Shown: positions 1 through 8,600 of the stretch, one piece after another
Numbering within the stretch: position 1 is the stretch's first letter
Layout of the letters: each line of letters opens with the position of its first letter
NCBI GenBank assembly: GCA_020719845.1
Contig: DYPP01000013.1
Location: 3,908-47,479, forward strand
Direction: 5' to 3'
DNA length: 43,572 nucleotides
DNA from: Treponema denticola
GTDB taxonomy: Bacteria; Spirochaetota; Spirochaetia; Treponematales; Breznakiellaceae
Made by a program: the position numbers and the translations under genes
The notes under the pieces: model-generated
The model's database searches: none
Told to the model about the DNA's origin: nothing
The model's input: only the letters and a program-made list of their open reading frames with translations

Positions 1-20
1 GAGTCCGGGATGCCCGACCA
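1..20 (+). tRNA. tRNA 3' end (partial, probably tRNA-Pro)
   Basis: The window opens inside a tRNA gene. Bases 1-4 fit the end of a TTCGAGT T-loop, 5-9 (CCGGG) the 3' half of the T-stem, 10-16 (ATGCCCG) the 3' acceptor strand, 17 (A) the discriminator, and 18-20 an encoded CCA. The inferred 5' acceptor strand would begin CGGGCAT. A C1-G72 pair with A73 is typical of tRNA-Pro, so Pro is the likely identity, but the anticodon lies outside the window. Confidence 0.7.
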
Positions 21-28
21 AAAATACA

Positions 29-92
29 AAGCGAGCAGCAGTGCGGCGCCAAGTCTGGGGGACCGGTCCCCGGTTCGAGTCCGGGATTGTTC
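29..92 (+). pseudogene. degenerate tRNA-Pro-like fragment
   Basis: A second tRNA-like segment follows the real tRNA end. It has a D-arm-like stretch (about 30-50), the 5' side of an anticodon stem (CAAGT) with a CTGGGGG loop that would carry a GGG anticodon (Pro), and a perfect T-arm (CCCGG, TTCGAGT, CCGGG). The 3' side of the anticodon stem and the variable loop do not pair properly. The 3' acceptor (ATTGTTC) has no partner upstream and there is no CCA. The 11-base string GAGTCCGGGAT occurs at 1-11 and again at 77-87. I read it as a decayed tandem copy rather than a working tRNA. Confidence 0.45.
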
Positions 93-102
93 CGGCTTTC
101 CC

Positions 103-131
103 TTGCGCTTTCGGGACTCTTGTGCTACACT
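103..131 (+). promoter_or_regulatory. promoter of the ferredoxin gene
   Basis: A TTGCGC -35 hexamer (103-108) and a TACACT -10 hexamer (126-131) are separated by 17 bases. Predicted transcription start is near 138, giving a leader of about 26 bases with a weak GCGAGG ribosome site before the ATG at 164. Confidence 0.5.
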
Positions 132-163
132 CCCGGGCATTCCACATTTATAGCGAGGTTTTT

Positions 164-334
164 ATGGCATACAAGGTCACCGATGCGTGCACCAACTGCG
201 GCGTGTGCGAAAGCGAGTGTCCCGTCGAGGCAATTTCCGAAAAAGACGGTGCCCGCTGGATCGATCCTTCCAAATGCATCGACTGCGGCGCCTGCGCCGG
301 GGTCTGCCCTACCGAAGCCATCATCGCCGGCTAA
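164..334 (+). CDS. 2[4Fe-4S] ferredoxin
   Basis: This 56-residue cytosolic electron carrier is of the clostridial type. Two CxxCxxCxxxCP motifs are visible (CTNCGVCESECP and CIDCGACAGVCP), each supplying ligands for one [4Fe-4S] cluster, separated by a short acidic linker. The frame is open upstream to about 41, but that part would run through the pseudo-tRNA and the promoter. The ATG at 164 gives the normal family length and start (MAYKV). Such ferredoxins pass low-potential electrons between oxidoreductases such as hydrogenase, PFOR or flavodiiron proteins. No redox partner is adjacent; the nearest is the FprA-type protein at 32819. A strong terminator follows within 25 bases, so the gene is probably mainly monocistronic. 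Confidence 0.93.
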   Translation: MAYKVTDACTNCGVCESECPVEAISEKDGARWIDPSKCIDCGACAGVCPTEAIIAG

Positions 335-356
335 GGCACCTTTACCCTGCGGAAAG

Positions 357-383
357 GCAAGGGCGTGCCCTTGCTTTTTTTTT
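357..383 (+). terminator. intrinsic terminator after the ferredoxin gene
   Basis: GCAAGGG (357-363) and CCCTTGC (368-374) form a perfect 7-bp stem with a CGTG loop, followed directly by nine T (375-383). This is a textbook Rho-independent terminator. It ends only 15 bases before the start codon of the next gene. Confidence 0.9.
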
Positions 384-398
384 AGGGGGAACCCCGCC

Positions 399-1349
399 AT
401 GAACCGCCCCGGCAGTCTTGCCCTGTTCCTGAGCCTGACCGCCGCGCTTACCCTGGCCGCCCAAAACGGGAGCGGCGACCTGGCGTATCCGACCATCCTG
501 CGGCTCGCCGCCGGGGACGCGTCCTTCATGCAGTACCAGGCGGATGTGGCCGACGCCCGGCAGCGGCTGGCAAACCTGGAACAGGCGAGGCTCGATGCCC
601 CACGGGCAGCCGCCGGCTTGACGGTCTACGCCTACCGGCCCCAAAAAGCGGACGAATTCTTTACCCTCGCCGCCCGCTGCGGCATCCCCTACGCCGGTCT
701 GGCCAGCGCCAATCGTCTTCCCAACCCGGACTTGCTGGGACGGGCGACGGTGCTCCTGCTGCCATCCGTTCCGGGCATCTATATCCCCGAACCGCCGCTG
801 TCCGACCTGGAACGGCTGATGACGGCGACCCGGGCGGGCAAACCGGCGGTGGAAATTTTACTGCGTCCCGACGGCAAGCCGCAGCGTTTCCGATTTTTTC
901 CCGGCGACGACTTCAGCCCTACGGAACGGGCGTTTTTTCTGAACGCCGCTTTCCGCTTCCCCCTGCCGGCTTTTACCCTGACCAGCGCCTACGGCGTGCG
1001 GCGCAATCCCGTCACGGGCAACCTGGTCTTTCACCAGGGCCTGGACCTGGCTGCCCCCCCGGGCACCGACGTGTACGCCACCCGGGACGGGACGGTAGAC
1101 GAAATCGGCGACGACCCGATCTACGGCAAGTACGTCGTCATCCGGCACGAAGGGGACTGGTCCAGCCTGTACGGCCACTTGTCGGAAGTGCTGACGGACT
1201 TGCGGAAGCCCGTCCGATCGGGTACCCTCATCGGCAGAGTAGGCTCAACCGGCCAGTCGACGGGACCCCACCTGCACTTTGAACTGCGGCAGGACGGCAG
1301 ATCCCGGAATCCGGCCCCCCTGCTGCCTTCAAAAGGAACAGATCGGTGA
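399..1349 (+). CDS. secreted LysM / M23 metallopeptidase
   Basis: This 316-residue envelope protein begins with a signal peptide (hydrophobic stretch at about residues 6-20, cleavage near LAAQ). A LysM-like segment follows in the middle (around LTVYAYRPQKADEFFTLAAR). The C-terminal peptidase M23 (lysostaphin-like) domain contains HQGLDLAAPPGTDVYA and the terminal HLHFEL zinc-ligand motif. Members bind peptidoglycan through LysM and cut or regulate cross-links. The ATG at 399 is chosen because it starts the signal peptide and lies 9 bases after an AGGGGGA ribosome site. Its last codon overlaps the next gene (GTGA), so the two are translationally coupled. The gene starts just downstream of a terminator with no room for a separate promoter. 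Confidence 0.9.
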   Translation: MNRPGSLALFLSLTAALTLAAQNGSGDLAYPTILRLAAGDASFMQYQADVADARQRLANLEQARLDAPRAAAGLTVYAYRPQKADEFFTLAARCGIPYAGLASANRLPNPDLLGRATVLLLPSVPGIYIPEPPLSDLERLMTATRAGKPAVEILLRPDGKPQRFRFFPGDDFSPTERAFFLNAAFRFPLPAFTLTSAYGVRRNPVTGNLVFHQGLDLAAPPGTDVYATRDGTVDEIGDDPIYGKYVVIRHEGDWSSLYGHLSEVLTDLRKPVRSGTLIGRVGSTGQSTGPHLHFELRQDGRSRNPAPLLPSKGTDR

Positions 1350-2326
1350 AACGCGGATACGGCGCGGCGCTTCTCTTGCTGGTACTCACCCTGCCTCTGC
1401 CGGCTGAAACTTTCCGCACCATAGTCGCGGGCCTGGTCGATCTTTCCGTCGACGACATCGACGGGCGCACCCTGGAGCTTTCCTACGTGGATTCCGTGGT
1501 GGTGCGCTTCAAGCAGGGGACCCGGTTCATGCGGGGCGTCGAACTGGAGCTGAAAGTACCGCCGGCCTACCTGAAATACCGGGGCAGCCTGTCCCTGGCC
1601 TTCTATTCGGACCTCAAAGCCACCCCCGAGCCGGGCGTGGCGGACATCAGCGCCCTGCGGGCCGGTTTTTCCCTCCTGCCCAATAAACTGCAGGCGATCT
1701 ACCAGATTCCCATCCGCACGGACGCGGCGCTGAAATCTTCGCCCTACGTCACGATTCCCACGGACGTGGTCCTGCCGGACTCGTTTCCCCTGCTGGTCCG
1801 GCTGATGCCGGTCATCAAGGGTTTGAGCGAAGAAATCGAGCAGATGCGGTTCTACCTGAACGTCAAACCGATCCTGTCCGACGAAGGCGCGGTCCGCGTC
1901 CAGATCCGGTATCCGGAGCAGCTCAAGGGGCGTCCGTTCACCATGCTGATCGACGATGCCGTCGTGGCCGATCCCGCCGAAGAACGCCTGTTGAAGGAAG
2001 GCGAACACCATCTGGCCATCGTCTCCGACGATTACCGCAACGAAAGCCGGCGCTTCAACGTTCAGCGCGGCAAAGTCCTGGAGCTGCTCCTTGAGCTCCA
2101 GGATCCGACGCCCCTGCTGATTTTCGAGGGACCGGAAAATTCGACGGTCTACTTCGACGACCGCAAAATCGTCGACTACAGCGCGGCGATTCCCACCGAA
2201 CCGGGGGAGCACCAGGTCCGGTTTCAGGTGGGCGATTATTCCATCGTCAGGCCGCTGGTCATCCGCAAGGGCCGCACCTACCGGATCGCCTTGACCATCG
2301 ACGTGACGGTGACGGAAAAAGAATAG
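1346..2326 (+). CDS. secreted protein with a PEGA-like C-terminal region
   Basis: The product has 326 residues. The start is a GTG overlapping the stop codon of the M23 gene. An N-terminal signal peptide (hydrophobic core at about residues 7-18, likely cleavage after PLPAE) directs export to the periplasm or envelope. The mature protein looks like stacked beta-sandwich domains. The last 70 residues (LLIFEGPENSTVYFDDRK to the end) resemble the PEGA domain seen in surface-associated bacterial proteins. I do not recognise the first 240 residues as a named family. The coupling to an M23/LysM peptidase suggests a role in cell-wall or envelope maintenance. A terminator lies about 110 bases downstream. 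Confidence 0.75.
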   Translation: MKRGYGAALLLLVLTLPLPAETFRTIVAGLVDLSVDDIDGRTLELSYVDSVVVRFKQGTRFMRGVELELKVPPAYLKYRGSLSLAFYSDLKATPEPGVADISALRAGFSLLPNKLQAIYQIPIRTDAALKSSPYVTIPTDVVLPDSFPLLVRLMPVIKGLSEEIEQMRFYLNVKPILSDEGAVRVQIRYPEQLKGRPFTMLIDDAVVADPAEERLLKEGEHHLAIVSDDYRNESRRFNVQRGKVLELLLELQDPTPLLIFEGPENSTVYFDDRKIVDYSAAIPTEPGEHQVRFQVGDYSIVRPLVIRKGRTYRIALTIDVTVTEKE

Positions 2327-2433
2327 CCGGGTCCGAAAATTCCTCAAGAGTCCGGCGCCGCTACCGATATTGATGATGTCGGACCTATAGTTCCCCTCCC
2401 AAACCGCTATATTTCCGACACGCCTCCAGGGCA

Positions 2434-2460
2434 GGCCGGTGCAAACCGGCCCTTTTTTTT
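2434..2460 (+). terminator. intrinsic terminator
   Basis: GGCCGGT (2434-2440) pairs perfectly with ACCGGCC (2445-2451) across a GCAA loop and is followed by C and eight T. It closes the M23/PEGA unit ahead of the penicillin-binding protein promoter. In the 107 bases between the stop at 2326 and this hairpin I see only a TATAGT box at 2386-2391 with no good -35. Confidence 0.9.
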
Positions 2461-2509
2461 GCCCTGCCGCCCAACCGCGCTCCGGCCGAACCGCCGCGCC
2501 CCCCGTCGC

Positions 2510-2538
2510 TTGACAAAACACCCGGCCTTCCGTAGGCT
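2510..2538 (+). promoter_or_regulatory. promoter placing the start at the PBP ATG (leaderless)
   Basis: A consensus TTGACA (2510-2515), a 17-base spacer and TAGGCT (2533-2538) precede the ATG at 2545 by 6 bases. Predicted transcription start is 2544-2546, i.e. at the start codon, and no Shine-Dalgarno sequence is present. One of a group of promoters here with the same geometry. Confidence 0.65.
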
Positions 2539-2544
2539 CTGCCC

Positions 2545-5118
2545 ATGGCCTCCGATACCCTCCGACCCCCCAGGCAGATCATCGTTCGCATTGTCGTGGC
2601 CGTGGCCGTATTTTCGGCGGTCCTGATCGGCGTCGCCGCCGGTTTATCCCTGGCCGAAACCGTCAATATCAGCAACCAGGAAAACTTCATCGAACTGGCG
2701 CCGGCCCTGCCGACCAGGATACTCGACGTGCACGGCACGCTGATCACCGAGTTTTCGGCGGAAGAAAAAAGGGAACTGGTGGCGCTCAACCTCTTGCCCA
2801 AGCACCTGATCTACGCGGTGCTGGCCCGGGAAGACCCCAACTTCTACCAGCATCCCGGCTTCAGCGTCCGGGGCATCCTGCGCGCCCTGATCGGGCAGCT
2901 GACCGGACAGAACCTGGGCGGCGGCTCCACCATCACCCAGCAGGTGGCGGGCACCCTCTACGCCGACCGGTCGGAAAAATCCATCGCCCGCAAGCTGCGC
3001 GAGCTCTGGTGGGCGCTGCAGCTGGAGCGCCGCTACACCAAAAATGAAATTCTGGAACTGTACCTCAACAAGATGTACATGGGCGCCGGCACCTACGGCG
3101 TCGAAGCGGCCAGCAAGTACTACTTTGGCCACAGCGCCCGGGAGATCAGCCTGGCCGAGTCGGCCATTCTGGTCATCCAGCTCTCCAGCCCCGCCCGCTA
3201 CAACCCCCTGGACAATCCGAACGTCGCCCGGGACCGCCAGCGGTCCGTGCTGGACCGGATGATCGAACTGGGCTTCGCAACCAAAGCCGATGCGGAAGCT
3301 TCCTTCAATGACTATTGGAACAATTACGATTACACCCGGGTTTCCACCTCCGCCTATTTCAACCGGGACGACCAGGCGCCCTGGTTCAGCGAATACGTGC
3401 GGCGCCAGCTGGAAAACATGCTCTACGGGACGCTGGACCTGTACAAGGACGGCTTTACCGTCCACACCACGCTGGACCTCGGCTTTCAGGCCGCGGCGGA
3501 AAAGTACGTGGCCCGGGGACTGGGCGAAGCCAACCTGGAATACCAGAAAACCCAGGGCGCCCGGCTGGAGCAGGCGGAACAGGTCTACGTTCCCATCGTG
3601 GACCTGCTCTCCCTGGTCTTCGACATCGACGCGATCCACGCTTCTTCCGACGGCCAGAACGAACGCAAGGCGCTTACCCGCTACGTCACGGAAATCAATC
3701 CGGTCATCGACGCCGCGGCGCTGCTGTTCGGCCTCCAGAAGCTCAAGCCCCTCACCAACGCCGCCTACGGCACGATGAAGAACATCAGCGAAAAGAACAC
3801 CGTCGAAGGCGCGCTCATCGCCATCGAGAACGACACCGGCTACATCAAGGCGCTCATCGGCGGCTCCAGGTACGATCAGTCCAACCAGCTCATCCGGGCC
3901 ACCCAGGGGCACCTGATGCCCGGCAGTTCCTTCAAGCCGCTCTATTATTCCGCGGCCATCGATTCCCGCAAATTCACCGCCGCCTCGCTGATCTATGATT
4001 CGCCGGTGGTCTTCTACAACGAGGACAAGACGCCCTACATTCCGCTCAACTACAAGGGCGAATGGAAGGGACCGGTCCTGCTCTGGTACGCCCTGGCCCA
4101 TTCCATGAACGTGCCCTCCCTCAAGGTGCTGGACGGCGTGGGTTTCGACGCCGCCATCGACCGGGCGGCGATCCTGCTGGGCATCGAGGACCCGGACCTC
4201 AAGCGGCGCACCTTCCCCCGCCTGTATCCCCTGGGGCTGGGCGTGATCAGCGTCGCGCCCATCCAGATGGCCCGGGCTTTTTCCGCCTTCGCCAACCAGG
4301 GCCGGGAAGTGACCCCCATCGCCATCCGGGCGGTGGAGGACCGCAACGGCCGGGTCATTCTGGACCCGGAAAAGGAACTGCGGCAGCAGCAGAAGCGGAA
4401 AGGCGCGGCCATCCAGATCATCAGTCCGCAGAACGCCTACATCATGACCAGCCTGCTGCAGAAGACCGTCGAGTCCGGAACCCTGGCCTACGCGGCCGGC
4501 TACGGCTCCAAGTTCACCTACCGCGACCCGGAAGGCAATAAATTCTCCCTGCCCGCCGCCGGAAAGACCGGCACCACCCAAAACTGGGCCGATGCCTGGA
4601 CGGTCGGCTTTACGCCCTACTACACCACCGCGGTGTGGTTCGGGTTTGACCGGCCGGGCAATTCCCTGGGCGTCACCCAGACCGGCGCGACCATCGCCGG
4701 CCCGACCTGGGCGGATTTTATGCGCGAAATCCACCAAGGTTTGCCGATGAAGGACTTTGTGCGCCCCAACACGGGGCTGATCGACGTCACGGTCTGCGCC
4801 CGTTCGGGTTTGCTGCCCACCCCGGACTGCAACGAAGGCACGGTCACCGCGACCTTTTTGGAAGGCACCCAGCCGACGCGGTACTGCGACATCCACGAAA
4901 ACTCCGCCCAACGCACCGAGCAGGTGCTGGACATCATGCGTCTGGACACGATGCTGATCGACGATACGGACCTGGCCAATCAGCTGAAGATGCCCACGTT
5001 GCGCCTGGACCTGCTGCCGTCGAGCTCCGGGACGCCGCCCGGCGCCCCCGCCCCCGGCGGCACGCCGGATCCGGATCCGTCCCCGGGCGTAGGCAACTAC
5101 AATCCCTTGCTAGATTAG
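2545..5118 (+). CDS. class A penicillin-binding protein (PBP1A-type)
   Basis: This 857-residue bifunctional peptidoglycan synthase has one N-terminal membrane anchor (residues about 12-34). A GT51 glycosyltransferase domain follows, with catalytic Glu96 in REDPNFYQHPG and then GGGSTITQQVA. The transpeptidase domain carries the nucleophile Ser461 in SSFK, an SMN motif (HSMNVPSLK) and KTGTT. The C-terminal tail is rich in Pro, Gly and Asp. It polymerises and cross-links lipid II at the outer face of the membrane. Length and order of motifs match the mrcA/ponA family. The ATG at 2545 follows a strong promoter by only 6 bases. The ParB-domain gene begins 5 bases after the stop and is probably co-transcribed. 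Confidence 0.96.
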   Translation: MASDTLRPPRQIIVRIVVAVAVFSAVLIGVAAGLSLAETVNISNQENFIELAPALPTRILDVHGTLITEFSAEEKRELVALNLLPKHLIYAVLAREDPNFYQHPGFSVRGILRALIGQLTGQNLGGGSTITQQVAGTLYADRSEKSIARKLRELWWALQLERRYTKNEILELYLNKMYMGAGTYGVEAASKYYFGHSAREISLAESAILVIQLSSPARYNPLDNPNVARDRQRSVLDRMIELGFATKADAEASFNDYWNNYDYTRVSTSAYFNRDDQAPWFSEYVRRQLENMLYGTLDLYKDGFTVHTTLDLGFQAAAEKYVARGLGEANLEYQKTQGARLEQAEQVYVPIVDLLSLVFDIDAIHASSDGQNERKALTRYVTEINPVIDAAALLFGLQKLKPLTNAAYGTMKNISEKNTVEGALIAIENDTGYIKALIGGSRYDQSNQLIRATQGHLMPGSSFKPLYYSAAIDSRKFTAASLIYDSPVVFYNEDKTPYIPLNYKGEWKGPVLLWYALAHSMNVPSLKVLDGVGFDAAIDRAAILLGIEDPDLKRRTFPRLYPLGLGVISVAPIQMARAFSAFANQGREVTPIAIRAVEDRNGRVILDPEKELRQQQKRKGAAIQIISPQNAYIMTSLLQKTVESGTLAYAAGYGSKFTYRDPEGNKFSLPAAGKTGTTQNWADAWTVGFTPYYTTAVWFGFDRPGNSLGVTQTGATIAGPTWADFMREIHQGLPMKDFVRPNTGLIDVTVCARSGLLPTPDCNEGTVTATFLEGTQPTRYCDIHENSAQRTEQVLDIMRLDTMLIDDTDLANQLKMPTLRLDLLPSSSGTPPGAPAPGGTPDPDPSPGVGNYNPLLD

Positions 5119-5123
5119 AGCGG

Positions 5124-5543
5124 ATGAACGAGAATGAACGCGGGAGCGTGATCGTGCAGATTCCACTGGAAGACATCATCGTCAAAAAGAGAATCCGGAA
5201 AGACGTGGGCGACGTTTCGTCCCTGGCCGACAGCATCCGGCGGTTCGGCCTGATCAACCCGATCGTCATCAACAAGCGCAACGTGCTGATCGCCGGACGG
5301 CGGCGGCTGGAGGCGGTCCGCAACCTGGGCTGGCGCACGGTCAACGCCGCGGTCATCGATTCTACGGATGAATTGAACAAACTGGAGTTCGAGCTGGAAG
5401 AAAACCTGCACCGCCAGGACCTGAGCCTGGAAGAAATCGCCAAAGCCAACGACCGGATCCGCAAATTGCGCCATCCCGGTGTGTTCCGCAAACTCTGGAA
5501 TAATTTTGTACGTTTTCTGAAGCGTCTATTCCGGCTGGACTAG
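5124..5543 (+). CDS. ParB/sulfiredoxin-domain mini-protein
   Basis: The product has 139 residues. Residues about 10-95 form a ParB N-terminal-type domain: SLADSIRRFGLINPIVI (ParB box I-like) and LIAGRRRLEAVRNLG (box II, the nucleotide-binding GxRR region). It ends in a basic amphipathic segment (FRKLWNNFVRFLKRLF) instead of the helix-turn-helix and dimerisation domains of true ParB. It is therefore unlikely to be the chromosome-segregation ParB; nucleotide (CTP or ATP) binding is inferred from the fold, and membrane or partner binding by the tail is a guess. It lies 5 bases downstream of the PBP gene. An extended -10 box (TGCTAGATT, 5109-5117) overlaps the PBP stop and may give additional transcription. 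Confidence 0.8.
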   Translation: MNENERGSVIVQIPLEDIIVKKRIRKDVGDVSSLADSIRRFGLINPIVINKRNVLIAGRRRLEAVRNLGWRTVNAAVIDSTDELNKLEFELEENLHRQDLSLEEIAKANDRIRKLRHPGVFRKLWNNFVRFLKRLFRLD

Positions 5544-5545
5544 GA

Positions 5546-5594
5546 GCCGAGTTTATCGGCGTTTTAGCAACCCAAGGCCCTTGGGTTGCCAAAA
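5546..5594. terminator. two hairpins between convergent genes
   Basis: A small hairpin (GCCGA 5546-5550 with TCGGC 5556-5560) is followed by GTTTT and can terminate the plus-strand unit. Next to it a long, nearly perfect hairpin spans 5562-5594: an 11-base arm GCAACCCAAGG (5567-5577) with its complement at 5579-5589, extended by TTTT and AAAA flanks across one mismatch. It lacks a T-tract on either strand, so it may act as an RNA end-stabilising stem or bidirectional pause site between this unit and the histidine kinase gene. Confidence 0.6.
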
Positions 5595-5606
5595 TCCACC
5601 AGTCCG

Positions 5607-8600
5607 TCAGGCTCCCAGCGCCTTCTTCATGATGCCCGGCAGTTTCAGGGCGAGCCTTTTGGCCAGCGGCAACAGCTCTCCGACGCGCGCTCCGTCTCCC
5701 ACCAGTCCGGCTTCTTCGATGGCGCCGCTCAGCTCGGCCAGGGTGCGGGCGCTCATGTTGGCCGCGCCGCCGCGGAGCTTGTGCGCCAGTTTTCCCGCCG
5801 CGACCGGATCCCCGGCGGCGACTGCGGCTTCCAGCTGACGGATCTGTTCCGGAAGTTCCTCCATAAAGGCGTCCACCAGCGTCGCCGCCAGCACTTCATC
5901 TCCCATGACCCGGGACAATAGAGAAGGATAATCGAAATCCTGGTCCTCCCCCGCCGGCTCCAGCTCCGACAGCGCGTCTTCGGCCTCCGCCGTGCCCGCG
6001 CCGCGGTACAGCCAACGGTCGATCAGCGCGGCCAGCTGGACGGGATCGACGGGCTTGCTCAGGTAGTCGTCCATACCCGCGGCGATGCATTTTTCCCGGT
6101 CCCCGGCCAGGGCGTTGGCGGTCAGGGCGATGACCGGGATACGGGGATTCTTGATGCCCGCCCCGCCGGAACGGATGACCCGGGTGGCGTCGAAACCGTC
6201 CAGCACGGGCATCTGGCAGTCCATCAGCACGAGGTCGAATTCCTTTTCCGCCAAGGCCTGGATGGCTTGGCGCCCATCGTCCACCACCCGGCAGCGGAAA
6301 GCCATTTTTTCCAGGATCTTCTGGAGGACCAGCTGGTTGGTCGCGTTGTCCTCCGCCACCAGGATGCGGACTTTCTTTCTCAGGTCCACGCTCAGGGTGG
6401 TGGCGGGGAACGGTTCCGCAGGCGGCGCCGCTGCGTCGGAATCGACCGCGCTGCGGGGCTTCAGCTGCTTTTCCAGCTCCAGGGTGAACCAAAAGGAAGC
6501 GCCCTTGCCGTATTCGCTCTGCAGGCCGATTTTCCCGCCCATCAGTTCGACCAGCTGCCTGCAGATGGCCAGGCCCAGCCCGGTTCCGCCGTAGCGCCGG
6601 GTGGTGGAGCCGTCCACCTGGGTAAAAGGCGTAAACAGCGCGGCCTGCTTGTCCGCCGGAATGCCGATGCCCGTATCGGTCACGGTAAACCGGATCGTTT
6701 CGGCGCTCCCGGTCTGTCCTTCCAGCGCGGCGCTGAGCAGCACCTGTCCCTGCGGGGTGAACTTGAGCGCGTTGCCGATCAGGTTGACCAGGATCTGTCG
6801 GATCCGGCCCGGATCGCCGATGACGAAGGGAAGGATGCCGCCGTCCGCCAGGACCTTCAGCTCCAGGCCCTTCTGCCGGGCGCCGACTTCCAGCAATCCG
6901 ACGGTTTCATCCATCAACCGGCGGAGATCGAAATCGATCTTTTCCGGCTCCACCTTGCCGGCTTCGATCTTTGAAAAATCCAGGATGTCGTTGATCAGCG
7001 CCAGCAGCGTTTCACCGCTGGCGCGGATGACCTCGGCAAACTGCTTCTGTTCGGCGTTCAGTTTGGTGTTCAACAACAGGCCGGCCATGCCGATGACGCC
7101 GTTCATGGGCGTACGGATCTCGTGGCTCATGGTGGCCAAAAAAGCGCTCTTGGCGTAGTTGGCATCTTCCGCCCTGACCATCAGATCGTTGGCCCGCCGG
7201 GTCGTCTCTTCCAGGTAGGCGTTGGTCTGGGACAGGTCGTCCATGGTATCCCGGATTTCCTTGAACGCCGCGCCCAGCTGGCGCTCCGCGGAAGCTGTCA
7301 CGTAGGACAGCAGCAGCAGCACGCCGCCGATCAGGGCGATGACGATCAACAGTTTGAGGTACAGCGTGGCCGTGATCAGGTCCGGGCCGCACCGGTCGGT
7401 GCGCCGCAGGAGAACGATGGCGCCGGAGCTGCGCCCATCCCCGTCGTACAGGCGCAGGACGCCGCCGGTAAAGCGGGCATCCCCGAGCCGGGCGGGAAAC
7501 ACCAGACCGTCGGGCAGCGCGTCCCAACCCCGGCGAATCCGGTCCGACAGTTCCGGCGGCAAGGCGGGCAAGCCGGCGTCCAGCACGGCCGGCGGCGCGT
7601 TCCCGGCCTCCGGCGGCGGACTTACCAGAAAGACCAACTCCACGTCCGCTTCCTTGATCCGGGATACCAGAAGGTCCTTAAAATCCAGCCCCAGTTCCAG
7701 GTACCCGCCGCCCCGGATCGGCCGGACGTAGTACAGCATGATGGCGTCGCCGGATCCGAAATCCAGGCTCCAGTAATCGCGGTAGCTGCGCTGGGCTTCC
7801 CGCAGGGCGCTACGCTCCAGCCGCCGCCCCCCGGGGGCCATACCCGAGGCGGCGTAGAACAAGATCCGTTCCTCGGTGATGAAATTGAGCTGCGCCATCC
7901 CGTATTCGTGATTCAATATGCCGAAAATTTCAGCCGACTGCGCCGCCAGGGCCTCCGCGTCCCGGGCTTTCCAGGCCGCCATCAGGGCGGTTTCCTTTTC
8001 CAGCCGATCCATGGCCAGGCTCAGAAAGCGCTCTTCCCGGGCCAAGGCCCGATCCTGCGCCAGCCGGGTGCGCTCCAGAAAAGCGCGGATATCCGCCGTA
8101 TTCCGCTGCCCGAGCTCTTCCTGCCCCAGCAAGCCGTAGAAAAGCAACCCGATCAGCATGGCGGCGACGGTGGGCGTCAGGATCCAGCGCCGGAATTTGA
8201 GGGTGTCCCGACCGTGCTTCCGATTGTGCCGCCCCACCCCTACGGCGATCAGGCCGACCACCAGAATCAAAAGCAGGGGCAGCCACAGGGTACGCAGAAA
8301 AATATCCCGGGCGGTGCCGGACCAGGTTGCCTGATCCATTTCCGCCCCCAGAACCATGATTACTTGCTCATTGTCCGGATCGAGGATGGGCACAAACGCC
8401 CGGATCAAGCCGCCGAACGCATCGCCTGAGGTCAGCGGACGCGCCTGCCGGTACGCCTGGATCAATTCCGGCGGGACCGGCTTTAATTCCGTACCTGGTT
8501 TCATTACGCTCCGGTTTGCGGAGCCGCGGGAGGCGGGTCCGACATACCAGGCGCCGTCCCGGGGCGAAACGGTGTACAGATCTACATCCGGGATGCCCGT

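Noticed and set aside
1-95. Attachment site of an integrated element at the tRNA
   Set aside because: The 11-base repeat is compatible, but no integrase, phage or plasmid gene is present, so it is listed only as a degraded tRNA copy.
2386-2460. Small RNA of about 70 bases from a TATAGT box to the terminator
   Set aside because: No -35 lies at a suitable distance and the terminator is fully explained by the upstream gene.
2644-4911. Long minus-strand reading frame across the penicillin-binding protein gene
   Set aside because: It is antisense to a clear PBP, has low-complexity Gly/Arg/Val-rich composition and no domain; high GC leaves such frames open.
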